From Herbaspirillum sp. WKF16 (GTDB lineage Bacteria > Pseudomonadota > Gammaproteobacteria > Burkholderiales > Burkholderiaceae_D), in assembly GCF_028993615.1 (NCBI RefSeq), contig NZ_CP118632.1, positions 62,001-126,000 on the forward strand: 64,000 nucleotides of DNA, given 5' to 3'. Under the pieces are notes generated by a model that had not been told where the DNA came from, did not search any database, and saw only the letters and a program-made list of their open reading frames with translations. The translations under genes were made by a program, and so were the position numbers. Within the stretch, counting starts at the first letter, position 1. The number at the start of each line of letters is the position of its first letter. This document shows, in pieces, positions 8,178 through 16,457 of the stretch.

Positions 8178-10736
8178 TCAGTAGTCCACCGAATAGCTCA
8201 CGCCGAAGGTGCGGCCGCGGCCCTTGTAGTCCAGCGCCTGCTGCGCCACCAGGCTGCCGTACAGGATCTTGGCGCGCTGGCCCCAGGTGGTGGTGTAGTC
8301 GCGGTCGAGCAGGTTCTGGATGCCGAAGCTGAGTGTGCCGCGCGGCAGCTGGTAAGCACCCAGCAGGTCGAACAGCGCATAGCCGGACAGGCGATTGCCG
8401 CCGGCGTCCGACACGGCGAACACCTGCGTGCCCTGCAGGCGCAGCGCCAGGTTGCCGTCTTTCCAGCCGCCGTAGGCGGTCATCTTCGAGGGGCTGGAGG
8501 TGGTCACGTCGCGCTTGGCCCAGTCGCCATTGCTCTGCTGCTGGGTGATGATGGCCAGCCAGTTCAGGCCGGCGTCCCAGCGCTCGCTGAAGGCGTAGTT
8601 GAGCTGTCCTTCCAGGCCGATGTTGCGCACCTTCTGGTCGATCACGTCGATGTTGAGCGTGGTGCGGTTGATCTGGATCGCCTTGTCGGACCAAGAATAG
8701 AACGCCGCCAGCTGGGTCGACAGGCCGCCGCCGCGATGGCGCCAGCCGGCTTCCACCTGGCGCGTCTTGATGCCGCTCATGGGCGAGTTGGCCACGCTGG
8801 TGCCGCTGAGCAGGTTCCAGGTGCCGCCGGTGCCGCCTACCAGCGAATAGCTGCCCTGGCCGTAGTACTTGGCGGGGTCGGCCAGCTCGAAGCCTTCCGA
8901 GTAATTGGTCCACACCTGCTGTTGCGGCGTCAGCTTGTAGAGCAGGCCGCCGTTGAACAGCGTCACGTCGTAGCTGTTCTTGCCGCCGGGGATGGCTTGC
9001 GCGCTGCGCCCCACGCCGGCTGCCACCAGCCGCTGCTGCGCCACCTGCACGAAGTCGCCGACCTCGATGTTGGCATGTTGGCGGCGCACCCCGCCGGACA
9101 GCGAGAGACGATCGGTCAGCTTCCAGTCGGCCTGGCCGTAGAAAGAGTAGATGTCGGTCTGGAAGGTCGGGTAGCGGCCCAGCTCGGCCGCGCGGTTGAA
9201 CACCAGGCCGCCTGAAGACAGCGCCTGCGCGGTGTTGAACATGACCTGGGTGCCGGTGAACTTCTCGTGGTCGTAGTCCACGCCGTAGGTCAGCTTGACC
9301 GCATCGAACTGCTTGGCCAGCACGGCCTTGGCGCCGTAGGTGTCGGTGTTCTGGCGCGAGGTGCTGTAGTAGGGCACGGTGGTGCGCACGCCGCCGACGG
9401 TATAGGTGTCGGTGCCGGGGAAGGGATAGAAGTCCAGCTTCTCCGAGCGGGCGAAGCCTTGCAGGTAGAAGTCCTGGCCGCCCAGCACGTCGCGCGCGTG
9501 GTAGTCGGCGGAGAGCATCTCGCGCTGGGTGCGCGGCTTGACGTCCGAGCTGAAGCCGCCGCGCACGTCGAGCTGCGACGGATCCACGGGCGCCGCGCCC
9601 AGGCGCATGGCGCCGATCAGGTTGGGGCCCATGTACAGCGTCTTGCCCGGCTGGTAGCCGGAGTCGTACAGCTGGCCCAGCAGCTTGAGGCTCTGGCCGC
9701 CGCCGAAGTCGATGTCGAGGTTGCCCAGCAGGTCGAGCGATTCGTTGAACTGCAGGTCGGTCTGGGTGATGTCGGGGATGACCGCGCGGCCGCGGCCGTC
9801 GTAGGCGCCGCCGTTCTTGCCGTAGACCACGCCCAGGCGCCCGTAGACGCGGTCATTGCCGCCGGAGACCGATTGCGCCAGGCGCCAGTCGAGGTCGTCG
9901 CCGGCATGCAGGCCGGAACGGAAACCTGCCTCGCTGGTGAAGCGCAGCTCGCCCGACTGGGCGCGCTTGGTGACGATGTTGATGATGCCGCCGGTGGCGT
10001 TGCCGCCGTACAGGGCGCTGGCGCCGGAGAGCACTTCGATGCGCTCGATGTTGAACGGATCGATGGAGTCGAACTGGCGCGACAGCGCGCGCGAGCCGTT
10101 GAGCGAAATGCCGTCGATCATCACCAGCGCGCTGCGTCCGCGCAGGTTCTGGCCGTAGTTGGTGCGGCCCTGCGGGCCGACGTCCAGGCCCGGCACCAGG
10201 TTGCCCAGCAACTCCTTGAGCGGCACGCCGGCCCGCGCCTGGGTGGCGATCTGTTCCTGGTCGATGATCCAGGTGGTGGCCGGCAGTTCGGTGACCTGGG
10301 TCGGCGTGCGCGCGCCTACCACGACGATGTCCGAGAGCACCGGCGCGGCGCTTTCCGGCGCGGCGGCGCGCGGCTTGCCGGCCGCGGCGGCGCGCTGCAC
10401 CAGGTAATCGCCGTTGGCCTGCGCCTGCGCCGTCAGGCCGCTGCCGCGCAGGATGGCGTCGAAGCCGGACTGCACGCCGTGACGGCCGTTGAGGCCGGGC
10501 GAGGACAACCCCTCGGCCAGCCGGGGATCGAAGGCCAGCGTCACCCCGGCCTGGGCGGCGAAGCGGTTGAGCACGCCGGCCAGCGGGCCGGCCGGAATGC
10601 TGAAGTCTTGCTGCGCGGCAGCGGCAGCCTGGGCCTGGGCGGGCTGCGCCGCGGCGAGCGCGGCGGCGCCGCCGCCGGCGCACAGCGCCAGGCGCAGCGC
10701 CAGTTGCAGGGGACGAAGGCGGAGAGTGTGGGTCAT
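8178..10736 (-). CDS. TonB-dependent receptor, IutA/RhtA-like, with STN domain
   Basis: An 852-residue outer-membrane receptor with signal peptide (cleavage near AQA, about 36-40). The STN domain (about 44-95) starts FSIPAGPLAGVLNRFAAQAG. The plug domain (about 150-270) has LRGRSALVMIDGISLNG, ERIEVLSGASALYGG and GIINIVTKR, and the barrel ends YSVDY with an aromatic last residue. The end of the barrel (TTWGQRAKILYG, DYKGRGRTFG) closely resembles receptors for citrate-hydroxamate siderophores such as aerobactin (IutA) and rhizobactin (RhtA); this is from memory of the family. No biosynthesis genes are present, so it probably imports foreign siderophores. Its FecR and ECF sigma partners are directly upstream on the same strand. 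Confidence 0.9.
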   Translation of the reverse strand: MTHTLRLRPLQLALRLALCAGGGAAALAAAQPAQAQAAAAAQQDFSIPAGPLAGVLNRFAAQAGVTLAFDPRLAEGLSSPGLNGRHGVQSGFDAILRGSGLTAQAQANGDYLVQRAAAAGKPRAAAPESAAPVLSDIVVVGARTPTQVTELPATTWIIDQEQIATQARAGVPLKELLGNLVPGLDVGPQGRTNYGQNLRGRSALVMIDGISLNGSRALSRQFDSIDPFNIERIEVLSGASALYGGNATGGIINIVTKRAQSGELRFTSEAGFRSGLHAGDDLDWRLAQSVSGGNDRVYGRLGVVYGKNGGAYDGRGRAVIPDITQTDLQFNESLDLLGNLDIDFGGGQSLKLLGQLYDSGYQPGKTLYMGPNLIGAMRLGAAPVDPSQLDVRGGFSSDVKPRTQREMLSADYHARDVLGGQDFYLQGFARSEKLDFYPFPGTDTYTVGGVRTTVPYYSTSRQNTDTYGAKAVLAKQFDAVKLTYGVDYDHEKFTGTQVMFNTAQALSSGGLVFNRAAELGRYPTFQTDIYSFYGQADWKLTDRLSLSGGVRRQHANIEVGDFVQVAQQRLVAAGVGRSAQAIPGGKNSYDVTLFNGGLLYKLTPQQQVWTNYSEGFELADPAKYYGQGSYSLVGGTGGTWNLLSGTSVANSPMSGIKTRQVEAGWRHRGGGLSTQLAAFYSWSDKAIQINRTTLNIDVIDQKVRNIGLEGQLNYAFSERWDAGLNWLAIITQQQSNGDWAKRDVTTSSPSKMTAYGGWKDGNLALRLQGTQVFAVSDAGGNRLSGYALFDLLGAYQLPRGTLSFGIQNLLDRDYTTTWGQRAKILYGSLVAQQALDYKGRGRTFGVSYSVDY

Positions 10737-10783
10737 GGTTGTCTCGGGTTGTCGTGCCGCGCGATATTGCGGCGTTCACAGAC

Positions 10784-10809
10784 CATGACGAAGCAGAAAT
10801 CCAAAGGGA
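10784..10809 (-). promoter_or_regulatory. Candidate FecI-type promoter of receptor 2
   Basis: The minus strand shows TCC-n-TTT-n-GA-n-TTCT, a gap, then GTCATG, with the same spacing as at 5435-5460. It is 47 bp before the receptor ATG. See the matching entry for the first receptor. Confidence 0.45.
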
Positions 10810-10838
10810 CAGCGCCGCGCGGAAATTTTTTGACGATG

Positions 10839-11846
10839 CTAGTTGCCGGCGGCCGCGCTCACCACCGACAGCAGCGGCGAGTAGCGCGCCACGCGGATCG
10901 GCAGCACCGATTGCAGCGTCTGCAGCACGCGATCCGGGTCGTCCAGCGCGAACACGCCGGATACGCGCAGCCGCGCCAGTTGCGCGCGATCGTAACGCAG
11001 CATGCCGCCGCGGTAGCGCGCCAGCGCGTCGAGCACCTCGACCAGCGGCATGTTGTCGGCCACCAGGCGGCCGCTGGTCCAGCTCGCCGCCAGCTCGGCA
11101 TCCAGTTTCTCGGTGGGGCCGATCGCGGCGGGCGTGATGGTGGCGCGCTCGCCCGGCGCCAGCATCCGCGCCGAGGCGCCGTCGGCGCTGGCCGCGCGCA
11201 CCTTCGATTCGAGCACCGTGACCACCGTGCCGCGGCCGTCGTCGCGCACCAGGTAGCGCGTGCCCAGCGCGCGCGCCTCGCCGTCCTCGGTGCGCACGGC
11301 GAAGGGGCGCTCCTGCGGGCGCTCGATGTGGGCCACGTCCACCAGGATCTCGCCGCGCAGCAGTTCGATGCTGCGCCGGCCGGCCTCGTAGCGCACGTTT
11401 ACCGCGCTGCGGCTGTTCAGGGTCAGGGTGCTGTGGTCGGGCAGCTCCACCGTGCGCCGTTCGCCGGCGGCGGTGCGGTAGTCGGCGCTCCAGTAGCGCG
11501 CCTGCGGCATCATGGCCCACAGGCCGGCGCCCAGCGCCAGCACGATGCCGGCCGCCACTGCGCGACGCGCGGCGGCATGGCCGCGCTTGCGCGCGGGCGC
11601 GACCGCCTCCAGCGCCGAGGCGGCCGGGCCGGAGACGAGGCCGTCGAAGCGCGCGAACATCTGTTCCAGGCGCTGCGCGGCCAGCGCGTGACGCGGATCC
11701 TGCTCGCGCCAGCGGCGGTAGGCGCTGCGCCCTTCCAGGCCGAGCTCGCCCGCGCCCAGGCGGGTGAGCCAGTCGATGGCCTGCTCGACCGTGTGCTGGT
11801 CGGGTTCCATCGTGGGCTGGCGCTCGGGCGGGCAGGCGGTGTTCAT
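10839..11846 (-). CDS. FecR-family anti-sigma factor (second system)
   Basis: A 335-residue membrane regulator. The N-terminal DUF4880-like helical domain (AIDWLTRLGAGEL, RRWREQDPRHALAAQRLEQM) is followed by one membrane segment (about 95-112; AVAAGIVLALGAGLWAMM). The periplasmic FecR domain carries GERRTVELPDHSTLTLNSRS and GTRYLVRDDG. It starts six bases after the sigma gene stop. It has the same layout as the 5544-6572 protein but differs clearly in sequence, so each should pair with its own sigma factor and receptor. MEPDQ at residue 13 is an alternative start. Confidence 0.9.
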   Translation of the reverse strand: MNTACPPERQPTMEPDQHTVEQAIDWLTRLGAGELGLEGRSAYRRWREQDPRHALAAQRLEQMFARFDGLVSGPAASALEAVAPARKRGHAAARRAVAAGIVLALGAGLWAMMPQARYWSADYRTAAGERRTVELPDHSTLTLNSRSAVNVRYEAGRRSIELLRGEILVDVAHIERPQERPFAVRTEDGEARALGTRYLVRDDGRGTVVTVLESKVRAASADGASARMLAPGERATITPAAIGPTEKLDAELAASWTSGRLVADNMPLVEVLDALARYRGGMLRYDRAQLARLRVSGVFALDDPDRVLQTLQSVLPIRVARYSPLLSVVSAAAGN

Positions 11847-11852
11847 GGGGGC

Positions 11853-12395
11853 TTATGCGGTGCGGATGTCGGGGGCGGCGGGATAGAGCGCGCGGTAACA
11901 ATGCAGCGCGGCGGCGGCCAGGTATTGCTTGACCATGCTGGCCGAGACCTTCAGCTCGGCCGCGATCTCGCCGTGCGAAAGGCCATCCAGGCGGTTCATC
12001 AGGAAGGCCCGGCGCGGCTTCTCGGCCAGGCCCTCGAGCATGGCGGCGATGGCGTCGAGCGCTTCCACCGCCAGCATGATTTGCTCCGGGCTGTCGGCGC
12101 ACGCCTGGTGCGAATCGCGCATCAGCGCCAGCGCGTCGAGATAGGCCAGCTCCAGCTTGCGCTTGCGCTCCTCGTCGATGATCAGGCGCGTGGCGGTGGT
12201 CACCATGAAGGCGCGCGGCTGCTGCAGCGCGGCCGGGTCGGCCAGGCAGAGGATGCGGGCGAAGGCTTCCTGCGCGAGGTCGGCGGCGTGGTGCGGGCAG
12301 CCGGTCTTCTTGCGCAGCCAGGCCGCGAGCCACCCGTGGTGCTCGCGGAACAGCAGGCTGAGGAATTCGTTCTTGCTGAGGCCGCCGACGGTCAT
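11853..12395 (-). CDS. FecI-type ECF sigma factor (second system)
   Basis: A 180-residue ECF sigma factor of the iron-starvation group. Region 2 shows FREHHGWLAAWLRKK, AADLAQEAFARIL and PRAFMVTTATRLI. Region 4 shows LEGLAEKPRRAFLMNRLDG and HGEIAAELKVSASMVKQYL. A Fur-like site lies 32 bp upstream. It forms a two-gene unit with fecR, ahead of the IutA-like receptor. The loaded receptor should activate it through FecR, and it should then drive the receptor gene. Confidence 0.92.
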   Translation of the reverse strand: MTVGGLSKNEFLSLLFREHHGWLAAWLRKKTGCPHHAADLAQEAFARILCLADPAALQQPRAFMVTTATRLIIDEERKRKLELAYLDALALMRDSHQACADSPEQIMLAVEALDAIAAMLEGLAEKPRRAFLMNRLDGLSHGEIAAELKVSASMVKQYLAAAALHCYRALYPAAPDIRTA

Positions 12396-12427
12396 GCTCC
12401 CTCCCTGGATGCCAAGCGCGTCAAATC

Positions 12428-12449
12428 TAAATAAGAATTATTATTAAGT
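12428..12449. promoter_or_regulatory. Fur box upstream of second ECF sigma gene
   Basis: An AT-only-like stretch, TAAATAAGAATTATTATTAAGT, in GC-rich surroundings; on the minus strand AATAATAATT-CTTATTT fits the repeated NAT triplets of Fur sites. It is 32 bp before the sigma ATG. Confidence 0.65.
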
Positions 12450-12505
12450 AAAACGGCGTCAAGGACAAGGCGAATCGGACATCGGGCAGCGGAAAACCCG
12501 GCTTC

Positions 12506-12688
12506 TCAGGCGTCGGGACGCGCTCGCGCCCGCCAATGCAGGCGCAGCTTGCGCGCCACCACCCATACCGGGACGGCGAGGCCGGCCCAGCACAGCCAGT
12601 CCCACACGCCGTCGCCGAAGATGCCCGCGGCCAGTCCCAGCAATGTCAGCGCCGCCAGCAACAGCGGCCAGCTCCAGGTTCCGTTCAT
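12506..12688 (-). CDS. 60-residue membrane protein coupled to PepSY protein
   Basis: A small protein with two predicted membrane helices (about 5-24, LLLAALTLLGLAAGIFG; about 27-46, WDWLCWAGLAVPVWVV) and a basic C-terminal tail. Its ATG overlaps the PepSY stop codon in an ATGA arrangement, so it is translationally coupled and very probably real. I do not recognise a named family. Small membrane proteins often accompany PepSY-type reductases in iron operons, so it may help that protein. Confidence 0.75.
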   Translation of the reverse strand: MNGTWSWPLLLAALTLLGLAAGIFGDGVWDWLCWAGLAVPVWVVARKLRLHWRARARPDA

Positions 12689-13839
12689 GCTTGCTCCTTG
12701 AGGGCGGCGCCGGCGATGGCGGCTTCCGCCGCGTCGATCTGGCGCACCGCGTTCCTGCTGCGCTTCATCCAGATGATCAGGCCGGTCACCGTGGCCAGCG
12801 TGGTGAGCACCGTGAACAGCGCCCACAGGATCTTCAGCGGCATGCCGGCGTAGTCGCCGAAATGGAAGGGAGCGGACAAGAGCAGCACCTGCATGTACCA
12901 GGGCATGCCGCGCCGGTCGGCCAGCGCGCCCGTTTCGGCGTCGACCACGGCGATGTTGAAGACGCGCTTCTCCAGCTCGGTATGGCCGCGCAGCACCACC
13001 ATGTAGTGGCGCGCGGTGGCGTATTCGGAGCCGGGGTAGAAGACATAGGCCAGGTCCTTGCCCGGCACCGCCTCGGCGGCCACCTGCACCGCGCGGTCGG
13101 GGGCGATCAGCGCCGCGGGCGCGGCCGCCGGCAGCGTGCGGATCAGGTCGGCCAGTTCGGTCTTCTGCCATACGCCGATGATCAGCGGCGACAGCGACAG
13201 GAAGGCGCCGGTCAGTCCCACCACCAGCGCCCACACCATCACGGCGATGGCCGACAGGTTGTGCAGGTCGGCCTGCACGATGCGCCACTGGCGGCCGAAG
13301 CGCACCAGGCCGAAGGCCAGCTTGCGCATGAAGGGGCCGTACAGCACGATGCCGCTGACCATGCTCAGCACGAACACCAGGCCGACCACGCCGATGAAGA
13401 GCTGCCCGGGGAAGCCGAGGAAGAGGTTGACGTGCAGCTTGAGGATGAAGCCGGTGAAGGTCTCGTCGCCGCCCAGCGCATGCTTGTCGCCGGAGTCGGC
13501 GTTGTAGAACACCGAGGTGCCTTCGCGCAGGCTGGCCACGCCCGGCGGGCCTATGCGCACGCCGACGAAGTGGTCGCCGTCCTCGCCGAAGAAGCTCAGC
13601 GATTTCATCGCCGTGCCCGGATTGGCGGCCAGCGTCTTGTCGACCAGCTGCTGCAGCGTCGGCCGGGGCGTGCCGGCGGCAACCGCGGCGCTCTGGTGCC
13701 CCTGGCCCAGCAGGTCGTCGATCTCGTGATGGAAGATCAGCAGCAGGCCGGTCACGCACAGCAGCAGCAGGTTGATGGTGCAGATCAGGCTGGTCCAGCG
13801 GTGCACCGCATACCAGCCGCGCAAGGTCTTGCTCTTCAT
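12685..13839 (-). CDS. PepSY-associated membrane protein (PiuB/FoxB-like)
   Basis: A 384-residue inner-membrane protein of the PepSY_TM family. Four membrane segments are visible: about 15-35 after YAVHRWTSL, about 133-165 (GQLFIGVVGLVFVLSMVSG), about 182-215 (LSAIAVMVWALVVGLTGAFLSL) and about 335-360 (ALFTVLTTLATVTGLIIWM). A periplasmic PepSY-like stretch lies between. Histidines in YAVHRW, HHEID, KLHVN and DLHNL could bind haem. Relatives FoxB/PiuB reduce or help release iron from siderophores at the inner membrane. A Fur site sits 65 bp upstream. MKSKT at 13839 is preferred to a start ten residues earlier because it has an upstream purine-rich ribosome site. Confidence 0.85.
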   Translation of the reverse strand: MKSKTLRGWYAVHRWTSLICTINLLLLCVTGLLLIFHHEIDDLLGQGHQSAAVAAGTPRPTLQQLVDKTLAANPGTAMKSLSFFGEDGDHFVGVRIGPPGVASLREGTSVFYNADSGDKHALGGDETFTGFILKLHVNLFLGFPGQLFIGVVGLVFVLSMVSGIVLYGPFMRKLAFGLVRFGRQWRIVQADLHNLSAIAVMVWALVVGLTGAFLSLSPLIIGVWQKTELADLIRTLPAAAPAALIAPDRAVQVAAEAVPGKDLAYVFYPGSEYATARHYMVVLRGHTELEKRVFNIAVVDAETGALADRRGMPWYMQVLLLSAPFHFGDYAGMPLKILWALFTVLTTLATVTGLIIWMKRSRNAVRQIDAAEAAIAGAALKEQA

Positions 13840-13903
13840 TGTTGGCCCCTTCGGCCGCGCGGCATGCACGGCGGCCGTTTCCCTGTTTTTAGACGGGCCG
13901 ATT

Positions 13904-13922
13904 ATAAATGAGAATGATTCTT
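13904..13922. promoter_or_regulatory. Fur box upstream of PepSY operon
   Basis: ATAAATGAGAATGATTCTT has the ATGAGAATGATT core seen in strong Fur sites. It is 65 bp before the PepSY ATG and 25 bp from the MFS terminator. Confidence 0.72.
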
Positions 13923-13948
13923 GTCACTGGGCTTTCAGCCTAGGAATA

Positions 13949-13979
13949 GAAAAAACGGCCCCGGTTCGCACCGGGGCCG
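13949..13979 (-). terminator. Terminator of MFS gene
   Basis: CGGCCCCGG-TTCGCA-CCGGGGCCG, a perfect 9-bp stem, followed on the minus strand by six T. It lies 35 bp after the MFS stop. Confidence 0.85.
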
Positions 13980-14013
13980 CTTGCGTAAAACCAGGGCTTG
14001 CGTGTCGGCAGAA

Positions 14014-15282
14014 TCAGCGGGCCCGGGCCGCGCCCGGCCACAGGCGCACCGCCAGCGCCAGCACCGAGCTCAGCGTGGCCAGCGCGATCACCGCGATCCA
14101 GCCCCACTGCGCCAGCGCCAGGCTGCCCAAGGCGGCGCCGGCGGCCATGCCGATGAACATGCCCACGAACAGCACCGCGTTCAGGCGGCTGCGGGCGCCG
14201 GGTTCGATGCTGTAGACGATGCTCTGGTGCGCCACCAGGGTGGCTTGCACGCCGAGGTCGAAACCGATCGCCGCCAGCGCGATCAGCACCAGCTGGCCCT
14301 GGGTCGAGAACCACGGCGACAGCGCCATCGCGGCGAACGACACGGTGGCAAGGCCCACGCCCAGGCGGGTCACCAGCTCCGGACCCTTCTTGTCCGAGAT
14401 GCGGCCGGCCAGCGGCGCGGCCAGGGCGCCTGCCGCGCCGGCCAGGCCGAAGGCGCCGGCGGCGGCGCTGCCCAGGTGGAACGGCGCGCCATGCAGCATC
14501 ACCGCCAGGGTCGACCAGAAGGCCGAGAAACCGATCGACAGCAGGCCTTGCGCCAGGGCCGCGCGGCGCAGCGCGCCATGCTTCTTGAACAGCGTGGCCA
14601 ACGAACCCAGCAGCGCGCCGTAGCGCAGGTGCGTGGTCGGGTGGAAGCGCGGCAGGCCGCGCCATGCGGCCACGCCGATGGCGGCGATGCTGGCGGCGGC
14701 GCCGACGAACATGGCGCGCCAGCCGAAGTGCTCGGCGACGAAGCCGCTCACCACGCGCGAGAGCAGGATGCCCAGCAACAGGCCGGTCATCACCGTGCCG
14801 ACGATGCGGCCGCGGCTCTGCTCCGGCGCCAGCGTGGCGGCCGCCGGGACGATGTCCTGCGCCATGGTGGCGGTCAGGCCCACGCCCAGGCTGGCCACCA
14901 GCAGCATGCCCACGCCCGAGGCGGCGCCGGCCAGCAGCAGCGCGACGGTCAGGATGGCGGCCTTGATCAGGATGATGCGGCGGCGATCGTAGCGGTCGCC
15001 CAGCGGCGCCAGCAGCAGGATGCCCAGCGCATAGCCGAGCTGGGTCGACATCGGCACCATGCCGACGGCGCGCTCGGAAGCGCCGATGTCGTCGGCCAGC
15101 ACGCCCAGCATCGGTTGCGAGTAATAGAGGGAGGCCACGGCCAGGCCGGCGCCGGTGGCCAGCAGGCCGATCAGCGCGGGCGACAGGCCGGGCGCGGCAT
15201 GCTGGGCATGCGCGCCGGCGCCGGTAGAGGCCGCGGTAGCCGCGGCGGCTTGTACTGTATGCGTCTTGGGAATGCTGCTCAT
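14014..15282 (-). CDS. MFS transporter, YnfM/arabinose-efflux type
   Basis: A 422-residue, 12-helix major facilitator. [17 protein letters not shown] and the inter-helix motif [12 protein letters not shown] (helix 2-3 loop) are typical of the drug:H+ antiporter-like MFS group. A Gly/Ala-rich N-terminal leader of about 30 residues precedes helix 1. Substrate unknown; an efflux role is likely. GGAG lies upstream of the ATG. It is divergent from a LysR gene (15417) across 134 bp with paired inverted repeats, the usual layout of a regulator and its target. Confidence 0.88.
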   Translation of the reverse strand: MSSIPKTHTVQAAAATAASTGAGAHAQHAAPGLSPALIGLLATGAGLAVASLYYSQPMLGVLADDIGASERAVGMVPMSTQLGYALGILLLAPLGDRYDRRRIILIKAAILTVALLLAGAASGVGMLLVASLGVGLTATMAQDIVPAAATLAPEQSRGRIVGTVMTGLLLGILLSRVVSGFVAEHFGWRAMFVGAAASIAAIGVAAWRGLPRFHPTTHLRYGALLGSLATLFKKHGALRRAALAQGLLSIGFSAFWSTLAVMLHGAPFHLGSAAAGAFGLAGAAGALAAPLAGRISDKKGPELVTRLGVGLATVSFAAMALSPWFSTQGQLVLIALAAIGFDLGVQATLVAHQSIVYSIEPGARSRLNAVLFVGMFIGMAAGAALGSLALAQWGWIAVIALATLSSVLALAVRLWPGAARAR

Positions 15283-15371
15283 GGTGGAAACTCCGGTGAA
15301 TTTGCTTCGCTGCTGGTCCTGGAAACCCCTTGTATGCCAGCGTTGAACCGGATTCTGCGCCGATGGACTCG

Positions 15372-15419
15372 CATACGGTAGTAGCGCAAAGGGCAGAATT
15401 GATATACGTTCACCGTATG
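15372..15419. promoter_or_regulatory. Nested inverted repeats in MFS/LysR promoter region
   Basis: CATACGGT (15372-15379) is matched exactly by ACCGTATG (15412-15419). The right half is itself a smaller palindrome, ATACG-TTCAC-CGTAT (15404-15418), close to the T-N11-A format of LysR sites. It overlaps the LysR start codon, so autoregulation is likely. Confidence 0.55.
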
Positions 15420-16403
15420 ACCAAGCCCACCGCCCCCGCCCCGGCGCTCTCTCCCGCCGGTTTGACCGACCGCATCGAGCTGATGCAGACCTTCGTGCGC
15501 ATCGTCGAGGCCGGCAGCCTGTCGGCCGCCGCCGCGCAACTGGGCACCACCCAGCCCACCGTCAGCCGCCGCCTGCAGACGCTGGAGCGCTCGCTGGGCG
15601 TGCGCCTGCTGCAGCGCTCCACCCATGCGATGAAGATGACCGAGGACGGCGAGCGTTGCTACGAGCGCGCCAAGGACCTGCTGGCGGGTTGGGACGAGTT
15701 CGAGAACGAGTTGCGCGGCGCGCGCCTGCAGGCCGAAGGCGCGCTGCGCGTGGTGGTGCCGCACGCCTTCGGGCAGAAACAGCTGATCGGCCCGCTGGCC
15801 GAGTTCATGCGGCGCCATCCGCGCATCACGGTGGAATGGCTGCTGCACGACCGCGCAGCCGACTTCATCACCCACGGTATCGACTGCGCCATCGAGGTCG
15901 GCGACGTGCACGACCCTTCGCTGGTGGCGATCCACCTGGCCGAGGTGCCGCGCATGACGGTGGTCGCCCCCGCCCTGCTGCAAGGCAAGCCCTTGCCGCA
16001 GCATCCGGCCGACCTGGCGAGCCTGCCCTGGATCGCCATCCCGGCGTTCTATCGGCGCGAGGTCACGCTCACGCATGCCGTCAGCGGCGAGCAGAAGCAC
16101 ATTGCTTTCCGACCGCAACTGGTCACCGACAGCCTGTACGCGCTGCGCAACGCCGCCATCGAGGGCATGGGCGTGGCCGTGGGTTCTTCCTGGATCCTGG
16201 CCGAGGACGTCGCGGCCGGGCGCCTGGTGCAGCTGCTGCCGCAGTGGTTGCCGGATCCCCTGCCGGTATCGCTGCTCTATCCTTACGCGCGCTTCTATCC
16301 GGCGCGGCTGCGGCATTTCATCGACACCATGAAGGAGGCGATGCCGGCGGCGGTGCGGGGAGCGGTGGGGTGGGATGCCGGGAAGGGGAAAAAGAAGGAT
16401 TGA
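15417..16403 (+). CDS. LysR-family regulator (next to MFS)
   Basis: A 328-residue LTTR. The winged helix (about 20-80) contains VEAGSLSAAAAQLGTTQPTVSRRLQTLE-type sequence, followed by a periplasmic-binding-like effector domain. The ATG at 15417 is chosen over 15330 because it gives the normal 15-20 residue lead to the helix-turn-helix. It looks like the aminoacyl-sparing CrgA/DsdC-like branch that acts on a divergent neighbour, here the MFS gene. The C-terminus ends in a Lys/Gly-rich tail that may be poorly conserved. Confidence 0.87.
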   Translation: MTKPTAPAPALSPAGLTDRIELMQTFVRIVEAGSLSAAAAQLGTTQPTVSRRLQTLERSLGVRLLQRSTHAMKMTEDGERCYERAKDLLAGWDEFENELRGARLQAEGALRVVVPHAFGQKQLIGPLAEFMRRHPRITVEWLLHDRAADFITHGIDCAIEVGDVHDPSLVAIHLAEVPRMTVVAPALLQGKPLPQHPADLASLPWIAIPAFYRREVTLTHAVSGEQKHIAFRPQLVTDSLYALRNAAIEGMGVAVGSSWILAEDVAAGRLVQLLPQWLPDPLPVSLLYPYARFYPARLRHFIDTMKEAMPAAVRGAVGWDAGKGKKKD

Positions 16404-16411
16404 GGGGCGGC

Positions 16412-16450
16412 GCGACGAAAGTCGCCGGGTTCCTGCGAAAGCAGGGACCC
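16412..16450. repeat. Extragenic palindromic (REP-like) unit
   Basis: Two adjoining hairpins, GCGAC-GAAA-GTCGC (16412-16425) and GGGTTCCTGC-GAAA-GCAGGGACCC (16427-16450, one G-T pair), ending in CAG. It lies between convergent genes. It shares the CGACGAAAGT lead and GGGACCCAGCG end with the pair at 19086-19205, so it is one diverged copy of the same repeat family. Confidence 0.65.
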
Positions 16451-16457
16451 AGCGTCG

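Noticed and set aside
9267..12434. 1055-codon open frame on the plus strand
   Set aside because: It lies antisense across a clear TonB receptor, FecR and ECF sigma factor. Its product is low-complexity Ala/Arg/Gly/His, the usual artefact of high GC content.
13921..15381. 486-codon frame on the plus strand
   Set aside because: Antisense to the MFS gene; Gln/Ala/Arg-rich noise.
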